From an uncultured Verrucomicrobiae bacterium (GTDB lineage Bacteria; Verrucomicrobiota; Verrucomicrobiia; Palsa-1439), in the NCBI GenBank assembly GCA_937927265.1, contig CALBCO010000258.1, positions 1 through 18,878 of the forward strand: DNA of 18,878 nt, read 5' to 3'. A program made the position numbers and the translations under genes. Under the pieces are notes generated by a model. That model made no database searches. It saw nothing but the letters and a program-made list of their open reading frames with translations, and was not told the DNA's origin. How positions within the stretch are numbered: the stretch's first letter is position 1; every line of letters begins with the position of its first letter. Below, in pieces: positions 6,528-13,194 of this stretch.

Positions 6528-9170
6528 ATGTTTGCCGACCGCCACGTGGGGCCGAGCGCGGATGACATCCGTCAGATGCTCGCCGCCGTCGGCTACGAAT
6601 CGCTCGATGCGCTCGTGAATGCGGCCATCCCGGCTGGCATTCGATTGCGTCGTCCCCTGAACCTCCCGGCTCCGCGCACTGAGTCAGAAGCTCTCGCTGA
6701 CCTCAAAGCCATTCTCAGCCGGAACAAGCTCACGCGGTCGTTTTTCGGTCGCGGCTATTACGATTCATTTTTGCCACCGGTGATCCAGCGCAACATCTTG
6801 GAAAATCCCGGCTGGTACACGGCCTACACGCCGTACCAACCGGAAATCTCCCAAGGCCGGCTCGAAGCGTTGTTGAACTTCCAAACGATGGTCACCGACC
6901 TGACCGGCCTCGACATCGCCAACGCCAGCCTGCTCGACGAAGCCACTGCGGCCGCCGAAGCGATGATGATGTGCCACCGTCTCGACACAAAAGGCCGTCA
7001 CACCTTCGTCGTTGCACCGGATTGTCATCCGCAGACCATTGCCGTCGTTCAAACGCGGGCCGAGCCGCTCGGTATCCGCATTCAGCTTGGCAAAGAACTT
7101 ACGCCCGACACCTTCGGCATCCTCGTCCAATACCCCGCCACCGATGGCGACATCTACGACTTTTCTGCCTTATGCAACGAGGCACATCAGCACTTGGCAC
7201 TTGTTGTTGTCGCCACCGATCTGCTCGCTTTGACGCTGCTGAAACCGCCCGGCGAATTCGGGGCGGACATTGCGGTGGGCAACACCCAACGGTTTGGCCT
7301 GCCGCTCGGCTACGGCGGGCCGCATGCGGCATTTTTTGCGACACGCGATGCCTACAAACGCCAGATGCCCGGCCGCCTGATCGGTGTTTCCAAAGATGCC
7401 CAAGGCCGTCCGGCCTTGCGGCTCGCACTGCAAACCCGCGAGCAACACATCCGCCGCGAGAAAGCCACCTCCAACATCTGCACTGCTCAAGTCCTCCCAG
7501 CGGTGATTGCCGCAATGTACGCTGTCTGGCATGGCCCGGACGGCCTGAAGAAAATCGCCGAGCGGGTCCACCAATTAACGTGCCGGCTGGCATCCAATGT
7601 GAAACGTGTCGGCACTGCCCCGTTTTTTGACACCCTCAAGGTGGGCGATCACGTAATTGCTCTGGATGAAACAACCACCAATGCCGATGTGGACGCCCTC
7701 ATTGAGACTCTCGGTCGGTCGCGGTTGCCGAATCCGCTGCCGCCTTTGGATCCCTTCCGTCGCACCACCTCATTTCTCACCGCGCCGGTATTTAACCGTT
7801 ATCACACCGAGCACGAGATGTTGCGGTATTTGCGACGGTTGGAGGCGAAGGACTTGTCGCTGACGACTTCGATGATCCCGCTCGGCTCGTGCACGATGAA
7901 ACTGAATGCCACCTCCGAGATGCTGCCAGTAACGTGGCCGGAAGTCGGCCGGCTGCACCCGTTCGCGCCGGCCGAGCAAGCGGCCGGCTACCACGAAATG
8001 TTCCGGCAGCTCGAAACGTGGCTCGCGGAGATTACCGGTTTTGCTGCCGTGTCGCTGCAACCGAACGCCGGTTCGCAGGGTGAATATACCGGGCTACTGG
8101 TCATCCGCGCCTACCAACAAGCCAAACGCCACATCTGTCTCATTCCTGTCAGCGCGCACGGCACCAACCCGGCGAGCGCAACCATGGCCGGGATGAAAGT
8201 TGTGCCGGTCGCGTGCGATGACGCCGGCAACATTGATCTTGCCGATCTCCGCGCCAAAGCCACGCAGCACGCCGCCGACCTCGCGGCGTTGATGGTTACC
8301 TACCCCAGCACGTACGGCGTGTTCGAGGAGACAATTAGCGAAGTCTGCCGGATCGTTCACGATCACGGGGGGCAGGTTTATCTGGACGGCGCGAACATGA
8401 ACGCGCTCGTTGGTCTCGCCCGGCCCGGTAACATTGGGGCGGATGTCTGCCATTTGAATCTGCACAAGACTTTTTGCATACCGCACGGCGGTGGCGGTCC
8501 CGGCATGGGGCCGATTGGCGTGGCGGAACATCTCGCGCCATTTTTGCCGGGTAAACCCAACGGCATCGGTCCGGTCGCGGCGGCACCCTACGGCAGCGCG
8601 AGTGTCTTGCCGATTTCGTGGATGTACATCGCGTTGATGGGGGCCGACGGTTTGAAACGCGCGAGCCAGGTGGCGATCCTCAACGCCAATTACATCGCCC
8701 GCCGCCTCGAACCGTATTTTCCGGTGCTCTACAAAGGGCCGGGCGGGTTGGTCGCCCACGAATGCATCGTGGATTGCCGGCAGTTCAAGGACGTGCAGGT
8801 CGAAGACATCGCGAAGCGGCTCATGGATTACGGTTTCCACGCGCCAACGATGTCGTGGCCGGAGCCGGGCACGTTGATGATTGAGCCGACGGAGAGCGAG
8901 TCCAAAGCCGAACTCGACCGGTTCTGCGACGCGTTGATGGCGATTTACGCGGAGATTCAATCCACGCCAGCAGTGCTGAAGAACGCGCCGCACACGGCGG
9001 CCGTGGTCGCCGCTGACAAGTGGGACCGCCCCTATTCCCGCGAACAGGCCGCCTATCCCGCCCCGTGGTTGCGCGACTACAAGTATTGGCCGCCCGTCAG
9101 CCGGGTGGACAATGTGTACGGCGACCGTCATCTATTTTGCACCTGCGTGGGGTTGGATAAAAATACTTGA
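6528..9170 (+). CDS. gcvP: Glycine decarboxylase P protein, single-chain form
   Basis: An 880-residue PLP enzyme that decarboxylates glycine and loads the aminomethyl group onto GcvH. Both halves that other bacteria split into GcvPA and GcvPB are fused here. The N-half starts with FADRHVGPSADDIRQML and contains ENPGWYTAYTPYQPE, ASLLDEATAAAEAM and LGYGGPHAAFF. The C-half contains SMIPLGSCTMKLNA, SAHGTNPASA, YLDGANMNA and the PLP site NLHKTFCIPHGGGGPG with Lys647. It is shorter than E. coli GcvP (about 957). Against the remembered sequence, one gap of roughly 25 residues lies between FFDTLKVGD and IALDETTT, where a helix with an INLR motif is usual. All recognised catalytic motifs are intact and the frame is open. 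No Shine-Dalgarno sequence; translation probably follows from gcvH. Confidence 0.96.
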   Translation: MFADRHVGPSADDIRQMLAAVGYESLDALVNAAIPAGIRLRRPLNLPAPRTESEALADLKAILSRNKLTRSFFGRGYYDSFLPPVIQRNILENPGWYTAYTPYQPEISQGRLEALLNFQTMVTDLTGLDIANASLLDEATAAAEAMMMCHRLDTKGRHTFVVAPDCHPQTIAVVQTRAEPLGIRIQLGKELTPDTFGILVQYPATDGDIYDFSALCNEAHQHLALVVVATDLLALTLLKPPGEFGADIAVGNTQRFGLPLGYGGPHAAFFATRDAYKRQMPGRLIGVSKDAQGRPALRLALQTREQHIRREKATSNICTAQVLPAVIAAMYAVWHGPDGLKKIAERVHQLTCRLASNVKRVGTAPFFDTLKVGDHVIALDETTTNADVDALIETLGRSRLPNPLPPLDPFRRTTSFLTAPVFNRYHTEHEMLRYLRRLEAKDLSLTTSMIPLGSCTMKLNATSEMLPVTWPEVGRLHPFAPAEQAAGYHEMFRQLETWLAEITGFAAVSLQPNAGSQGEYTGLLVIRAYQQAKRHICLIPVSAHGTNPASATMAGMKVVPVACDDAGNIDLADLRAKATQHAADLAALMVTYPSTYGVFEETISEVCRIVHDHGGQVYLDGANMNALVGLARPGNIGADVCHLNLHKTFCIPHGGGGPGMGPIGVAEHLAPFLPGKPNGIGPVAAAPYGSASVLPISWMYIALMGADGLKRASQVAILNANYIARRLEPYFPVLYKGPGGLVAHECIVDCRQFKDVQVEDIAKRLMDYGFHAPTMSWPEPGTLMIEPTESESKAELDRFCDALMAIYAEIQSTPAVLKNAPHTAAVVAADKWDRPYSREQAAYPAPWLRDYKYWPPVSRVDNVYGDRHLFCTCVGLDKNT

Positions 9171-9192
9171 GCCAAACCGACGCGTAAGCTAA

Positions 9193-9216
9193 GTTCCGCC
9201 CGCTTCCAACGGGAAC
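9193..9216 (+). promoter_or_regulatory. Small hairpin in the metK leader
   Basis: GTT-CCG-CCCG (9193-9202) can pair with CGGG-AAC (9210-9216) around a 7-base loop, giving seven pairs with a three-base bulge. It lies just before the AAAGGA ribosome binding site (about 9227-9232). The gap is only 67 bases and no known SAM riboswitch consensus could be matched, so any regulatory role is a guess. Confidence 0.2.
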
Positions 9217-9237
9217 AGCAGACACGGAAAGGACAGC

Positions 9238-10446
9238 ATGAGCAAGAACCGGTACATTTTTTCGTCAGAGTCAGTCGCGGAAGGCCATCCGGATAAAGTG
9301 TGCGACACCATTTCCGATGCGGTGTTGGACGCCTGCCTGACGCAGGACAAATTCAGCCGCGTCGCCTGCGAGTGTTACGCCAAATCCAACGTGGTCATCG
9401 TGGGCGGCGAAATCACAATCCCCAAGATCGGCTACCGCAATCCCAGCGAAGTGATTGACTTTGTCGGCATCGCCCGCCAAACCATTCGTGAAATCGGTTA
9501 CGTCAACGACGACGACGTGTTCCACGCCGAAAAAGTGTTTGTCAACGTCATCATCACCGGACAATCACCGGACATCGCGCAGGGTGTGGACGCCCGCAAG
9601 GCCGTCGGCAAGAAGACGGCCAAGCAAGGCGCTGGCGATCAAGGACTCATGTTCGGCTACGCCTGCAACGAGACCCCGGAGTTGATGCCGGCTCCCATTA
9701 TGTATGCCCACCGGCTCGGTCGGGCGCTCACCAAGATTCGCAAATCCGGTAAAATTCCGTGGTTACGGCCCGACGCCAAGTCACAAGTCTCCGTGGTTTA
9801 CGAAGACGGCAAGCCAGTGGCGATTTCCAATGTTGTCATCTCCACCCAACACAGCGCCGACGTTTCGCATCGGGAGATCGAACAGTTCTGCATCGAAAAC
9901 GTGATCAAGAAAACCCTCCCGGCCCGCCTGCTCATTGCCAAGACTGAATACCTCATCAACCCCACTGGCCGCTTTGTCGTGGGTGGGCCGCAGGGCGACA
10001 CCGGCCTAACTGGTCGCAAAATCATTTGCGACACCTACGGCGGCATGGGCCGGCACGGGGGGGGCGCGTTCTCCGGCAAAGACCCGACGAAGGTGGACCG
10101 CAGTGCGGCCTACATGGGCCGGTGGGTTGCCAAGAACGTCGTGGCGGCCGGTCTCGCCGCGAAATGCGAAGTTCAATTCGCCTACGCGATCGGCCATCCG
10201 GATCCTGTCAGCGTCCACGTGGACACCTTTGGCACGGGGATCGTCTCTGACGATCAGATTTCCCGTGCGGTCAACCGCGTCTTCAGTTTTCAGCCAGCCG
10301 ACATCATCGAACAACTGAACCTTCGGCGGCCGATTTACTCGAAGACCACCAACTACGGTCACTTCGGGAAGATTGACGACCTCACGACCTTCACGTGGGA
10401 GCGAACCGACAAAGTGGCTGCGCTGAAGAAGGCTGTCGGCAAGTAA
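9238..10446 (+). CDS. metK: S-adenosylmethionine synthase
   Basis: A 402-residue cytosolic enzyme making S-adenosylmethionine from methionine and ATP. Family signatures are complete: SSESVAEGHPDKVCDTISDA with His17 and Asp19, the hexapeptide GAGDQG (131-136), and the glycine-rich loop GGGAFSGKDPTKVDRS (274-289). The C-terminal region (YAIGHPDPVSVHVDTFGTG, TTNYGHFGK) is also standard. AAAGGA sits at good spacing before the ATG, one of the few clear Shine-Dalgarno sequences here. It follows gcvP by 67 bases on the same strand, so co-transcription with the glycine cleavage genes is likely. Its stop is one base from the stop of the convergent glycosyltransferase gene, with no room for a dedicated terminator. 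Confidence 0.98.
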   Translation: MSKNRYIFSSESVAEGHPDKVCDTISDAVLDACLTQDKFSRVACECYAKSNVVIVGGEITIPKIGYRNPSEVIDFVGIARQTIREIGYVNDDDVFHAEKVFVNVIITGQSPDIAQGVDARKAVGKKTAKQGAGDQGLMFGYACNETPELMPAPIMYAHRLGRALTKIRKSGKIPWLRPDAKSQVSVVYEDGKPVAISNVVISTQHSADVSHREIEQFCIENVIKKTLPARLLIAKTEYLINPTGRFVVGGPQGDTGLTGRKIICDTYGGMGRHGGGAFSGKDPTKVDRSAAYMGRWVAKNVVAAGLAAKCEVQFAYAIGHPDPVSVHVDTFGTGIVSDDQISRAVNRVFSFQPADIIEQLNLRRPIYSKTTNYGHFGKIDDLTTFTWERTDKVAALKKAVGK

Positions 10447-10447
10447 C

Positions 10448-11944
10448 TCAGGCGTTGGCCGGCAACAGGTTAGACGTTGGGCGTTTCCAAAACCGGCTCC
10501 ACGTCGGCAACAGCGACGGCAGGGCGACGTAGAGGAACCCGCACTGGAAGACCGCCACAAATGGGATCGTCATCCATTGGTCTCGTTCAAGGGCGAGCGC
10601 CAGCAGCCACGTGCAATACAACCCAAACGCCAATTCCAAGTACGGCACAAGCCCGCAAAACGTCTGGTAACCGCGGCCGATGCGTTGGTGGCCGGTCACG
10701 CCCCATTTCGGCGTCCGCACGAACTCGTGTCGGTAATTGAAGAGGCCTTCCAACACCGCCCGCGTGTTATTGATGGACAACCCAATCCCCATCGCCATCA
10801 AGACCGGGATGTAGACCAACCGTTTCCACCATTGCCGGTACAATTCCACCTGTGCCGCGCAATAAAACGCAGAAATAGAAAGCGAAGCTGCGAAAAACAA
10901 CGGTAAATCCACTAACAACATCTTGGTCCACGGATTGCCGCCCGTGGCCATCTGGGGCGGCACCGCCACCGGATGCAACAGGCAAGACAGCACCAACAGC
11001 AGCACATGGCCAAAATTGCTGGTCAGATGGATTGTCCCCTCCAGTTTGACCTTCAGCGGTGCCGGACTGCGCCAGAGCAACGGCAAGACCTTTTTGCACG
11101 TCTGAATCGAGCCTTTGGCCCACCGGTGTAGCTGAATTTTGAATGCGTTCATCTCCACTGGCAACTCCGCCGGCGTCACGATGTCGGGCAGGAATACAAA
11201 TCGCCAGCCCTTGATCTGCGCTCGATAACTCAGGTCCAAGTCTTCGGCAAGTGTGTCGGGCTGCCAGCCTCCCGACGCTTCGATGCAACTACGCCGCCAC
11301 AGACCGGCCGTGCCGTTAAAATTGAAAAACAGGCCCGACCGGGACCGCGCCGTCTGTTCGATCAACAGATGCCCATCAAGAAACATGGACTGCAACTGAG
11401 TCAGAAGCGAGTACCGCGCATTGAGATGTCCCCATCGGGTCTGGATCATGCCGACGCCTGGGTCGGTGAAAAAATGAATCGTCCTGTGGAATAAATCCGG
11501 TTGCGGTACGAAATCGGCATCAAAGATGGCGATGAACTCTCCTTTGGCTGATCGCAAGCCGTTCTCCAACGCGCCGGCTTTGAATCCCAACCGATGGGGA
11601 CGGCGGACGTGGACAATGTCAAACCCGGCGTCCCGCAACTGCGCCGTCTTGCGCGCCACGATCTCACTGGTTTCGTCAGTGGAATCGTCCAGCACTTGGA
11701 TCTGGAGCTTTTCGCGCGGGTAATCCAATGCCGCCACCGCGTTGAGCAAACGCTCCGCCACGTACATCTCGTTGTAGAGCGGAAGCTGGACGGTGATCAA
11801 TGGCAATTCCGCAAACCGAGCGCGAGGTTCGATCTTCCGCCGCCGATGCCGGTAATAGAGAAAAAGCATCACGTAGCGGTGCAGACCGTAGCACGCCAAC
11901 AGCCCGAGCACCGTAAAATACAAGATGGTTCTGAGCACGTGCAC
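10448..11944 (-). CDS. Membrane GT2 glycosyltransferase, CslA/beta-mannan-synthase-like
   Basis: A processive-type family 2 glycosyltransferase of 498 residues. One membrane helix (about 5-30) precedes a cytosolic catalytic domain with VLDDSTDET (84-92), FDADF (141-145), TLAEDLDL (231-238) and QLHRWAKGS (271-279). These are the D, DxD, TED-like and QxxRW motifs that bind the sugar nucleotide and growing chain. Several helices follow (about 300-480). Segments such as GYNGTAG-like NFNGTAGLWRRSC and GGWQPDTLAEDLDL recall plant CslA mannan synthases more than BcsA, and no PilZ domain is present. The product is probably a beta-linked polysaccharide; the sugar cannot be read from sequence. The start is GTG. 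An alternative GTG at 11938 has the better-spaced AGAGGGGG ribosome site. Convergent with metK and divergent from rfaE2. Confidence 0.9.
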   Translation of the reverse strand: MHVLRTILYFTVLGLLACYGLHRYVMLFLYYRHRRRKIEPRARFAELPLITVQLPLYNEMYVAERLLNAVAALDYPREKLQIQVLDDSTDETSEIVARKTAQLRDAGFDIVHVRRPHRLGFKAGALENGLRSAKGEFIAIFDADFVPQPDLFHRTIHFFTDPGVGMIQTRWGHLNARYSLLTQLQSMFLDGHLLIEQTARSRSGLFFNFNGTAGLWRRSCIEASGGWQPDTLAEDLDLSYRAQIKGWRFVFLPDIVTPAELPVEMNAFKIQLHRWAKGSIQTCKKVLPLLWRSPAPLKVKLEGTIHLTSNFGHVLLLVLSCLLHPVAVPPQMATGGNPWTKMLLVDLPLFFAASLSISAFYCAAQVELYRQWWKRLVYIPVLMAMGIGLSINNTRAVLEGLFNYRHEFVRTPKWGVTGHQRIGRGYQTFCGLVPYLELAFGLYCTWLLALALERDQWMTIPFVAVFQCGFLYVALPSLLPTWSRFWKRPTSNLLPANA

Positions 11945-12048
11945 CCCCTCTTTACCTCATGGTTGGGGGACAAGCGGCAGGGCAGTTCAGCCTTGACCCT
12001 GTGCCTCCACTTCGGCATCGTCCCCTTAACCCATCTTCGACAAACAAC

Positions 12049-12540
12049 ATGCCGAATCAAGCGAAAAAACTCCTCACCCTTCGCCAGGCCGCGCGTTGGG
12101 CCAACACGGCCCGACGCAATGGCCAGCGCATCGTGGCCACCAACGGCTGTTTTGATCTCCTTCACTACGGCCACGTTCGCTATCTTCAACAAGCCCGCGC
12201 CCTCGGCGACCGGCTGATCATTGGCCTGAATGCCGATGTCTCCGTTCGCCGCCTGAAAGGGTCGCAGCGGCCGCTCGTGCCCGAACGCCAACGGGCAGCC
12301 GTCCTGGCCGCGCTGCGTTGTGTGGATGCCGTGGTGATCTTTCGCGGCCAACGCGCTCATCGCTTTCTCGCCGCCGTCCGGCCAGCCATCTATGTCAAAG
12401 GCGGCGACTACCGAGTGGAGACGCTCGACGCGGGCGAACGCAAATTGTTGCAAAAGCTTGGCACCACCATCCGCATTCTCCCCTTCGCCCGCGGTCTCTC
12501 CACATCCGCTCTGATCCAGAAGATTCGCGCCAGCCGGTAA
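12049..12540 (+). CDS. rfaE2: Heptose-1-phosphate adenylyltransferase (RfaE2/HldE C-domain type)
   Basis: A 163-residue nucleotidyltransferase. The family adenylylates D-glycero-beta-D-manno-heptose 1-phosphate to ADP-heptose for LPS inner core. Visible motifs are VATNGCFDLLHYGHVRYL, containing the HxGH nucleotide-binding signature (39-42), LIIGLNADVSVRRLKG, PLVPERQRAAVLAAL, YVKGGDY and STSALIQKI (151-159). This matches the separate nucleotidyltransferase rather than the fused HldE, since no kinase domain precedes it. The ATG at 12049 is chosen because the family begins about here; earlier in-frame codons add a non-conserved, proline-rich stretch. Related cytidylyltransferases share the fold, but the NGCFDLLHYGH to STS pattern favours RfaE2. 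Divergent from the glycosyltransferase across 104 bp. Confidence 0.92.
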   Translation: MPNQAKKLLTLRQAARWANTARRNGQRIVATNGCFDLLHYGHVRYLQQARALGDRLIIGLNADVSVRRLKGSQRPLVPERQRAAVLAALRCVDAVVIFRGQRAHRFLAAVRPAIYVKGGDYRVETLDAGERKLLQKLGTTIRILPFARGLSTSALIQKIRASR

Positions 12541-12671
12541 CGTACATTCGCCGACCAGTTTCCCCAACGACCAAACAAGATTATGCCCATCGAACCGGTT
12601 GGGGGGGGAGGTTGCAGATCGTGCGCGAGTTACCTGCGCTGCTTTCGCGTCCCTGGTGTGGGGTCGGATGC

Positions 12672-12696
12672 GGCGGGCACGGCGTGCCCGCCCTAC
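12672..12696 (-). repeat. REP-like palindrome 1 (GTAG head, minus orientation)
   Basis: Read on the minus strand, GTAG (12696-12693) touches a perfect 9-bp stem, GGCGGGCAC with GTGCCCGCC, closed by a GCC loop (12672-12692). GTAG or GGAG directly 5' of a GC-rich hairpin is the known signature of REP elements handled by RAYT transposases. It faces palindrome 2, and CCCTACC (12691-12697) with GGTAGGG (12715-12721) forms an outer inverted repeat joining the two. Confidence 0.75.
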
Positions 12697-12715
12697 CCAC
12701 GACAGCGGATCCGAG

Positions 12716-12740
12716 GTAGGGACGCCACGCCGTGGCGTCC
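12716..12740 (+). repeat. REP-like palindrome 2 (GTAG head, plus orientation)
   Basis: GTAG (12716-12719) touches a perfect 9-bp stem, GGACGCCAC with GTGGCGTCC, around a GCC loop (12720-12740). Architecture is identical to palindrome 1 but the arm sequence differs, so the shape is conserved more than the letters. The opposed pair resembles a two-REP (BIME-like) unit. Confidence 0.75.
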
Positions 12741-12760
12741 GTCCGGCAGCACAACGCAAC

Positions 12761-12785
12761 GGCGCGGACGGCGTCCGCGCCCGAC
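12761..12785 (-). repeat. REP-like palindrome 3 (GTCG head, minus orientation)
   Basis: On the minus strand GTCG (12785-12782) touches a perfect 9-bp stem, GGCGCGGAC with GTCCGCGCC, around a GCC loop (12761-12781). The head has one change from GTAG. It is the third copy within 115 bases with the same arm length, loop and head position. Confidence 0.7.
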
Positions 12786-12850
12786 CAATCTTCAAGCTTG
12801 TTCGCGGCGGGCGGGGGCTTTCAAACAGGACAGCCAAGGGAAAGGATCAG

Positions 12851-13083
12851 ATGATGCAGATTCCAATCGGACGGACAATTCTCGGCGGCGCAGTCGCGCT
12901 GCTCGTCATCGCCACCACACTTTTTGCCGCCGGCCCGGTGGTGTCCAATGTCCGGGCCGCGCAACGGGCGGGCACGAAACTGGTGGATATCTGGTACGAC
13001 CTCGCCGATGCCGATGGCAATCAATGCTCCATCAGCGCGGCGGAGAAAAAATGCGAAAACCATGTGCAGAAGATTAAAGCAGC
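12851..13083 (+). pseudogene. 5' remnant of a secreted Verrucomicrobia-type protein (FGE/SUMF1-associated N-terminus)
   Basis: The start looks functional: AAAGGA (12841-12846) precedes ATG at 12851 (also 12854), followed by a signal peptide (IPIGRTILGGAVALLVIATTLFAAG). The mature part begins VSNVRAAQRAGTKLVDIWYD LADADGN, a segment recalled from the N-terminus of many Verrucomicrobia and relatives' proteins that carry a formylglycine-generating-enzyme-like domain. After about residue 55 the resemblance stops and no enzyme domain follows. The frame runs on to 13330, through palindromic repeats and antisense into sdhB, which cannot be original coding. The right end given is where a REP-like palindrome begins. 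This is a truncated gene; a short expressed secreted peptide cannot be excluded. The family assignment is from memory. Confidence 0.6.
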
Positions 13084-13108
13084 GGTGAGCTGGGACAGCC
13101 CGCCTTAC
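13084..13108 (-). repeat. REP-like palindrome 4 (GTAA head, imperfect)
   Basis: On the minus strand GTAA (13108-13105) touches GGCGGGCTG, loop TCC, then CAGCTCACC (13104-13084). Eight of nine arm positions pair, one as G-U, with one mismatch. Head position, arm length and loop length match the three perfect copies. It begins right where the secreted-protein remnant loses its resemblance. Confidence 0.5.
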
Positions 13109-13153
13109 CGGAATCCGTGGTCGGGCGCAGTGTCTCACCGTGCCGCAGGCCGT

Positions 13154-13187
13154 GTCCGCAGACGGACGCGACGGCGCACGTCCCTCC
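13154..13187 (-). repeat. REP-like palindrome 5 (GGAG head) and adjacent hairpin after sdhB
   Basis: On the minus strand GGAG (13187-13184) touches GGACGTG, which pairs with CGCGTCC (7 bp, one G-U) around CGCCGT (13164-13183). A second stem, GTCCG/CGGAC with loop CAGA, overlaps at 13154-13167. These lie 8-41 bases past the sdhB stop, so they would fold in the 3' end of the sdh transcript and may protect or end it. No T-run is present. Confidence 0.5.
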
Positions 13188-13194
13188 ACAGCAG

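Larger units (their letters stand above)
12541..12850. other. Gene-free stretch carrying REP-like palindromes
   Basis: No gene is supportable here; open frames on both strands show no recognisable protein. CCCCAAC (12562-12568) and GTTGGGG (12598-12604) form a 7-bp inverted repeat just past rfaE2, next to a run of eight G at 12601-12608. The right half holds three compact palindromes, described separately. Confidence 0.7.

Noticed and set aside
11993..12021. Promoter for rfaE2 (TTGACC, 17 bases, CATCGT)
   Set aside because: The -35 match is good but the -10 hexamer matches only three of six positions, so it is not listed as a feature.
12601..12608. Run of eight G as a phase-variation tract
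   Set aside because: It lies outside any gene and away from a recognisable promoter, so slippage would have no visible target.
12672..12785. CRISPR array
   Set aside because: The repeated units are palindromes with different arm sequences and alternating orientation, without identical repeats or regular spacers, and no cas genes are nearby.
11869..12837. Minus-strand open frame spanning rfaE2 and the palindrome cluster
   Set aside because: It runs antisense to rfaE2 and through the repeats; its product is arginine-rich without any motif.
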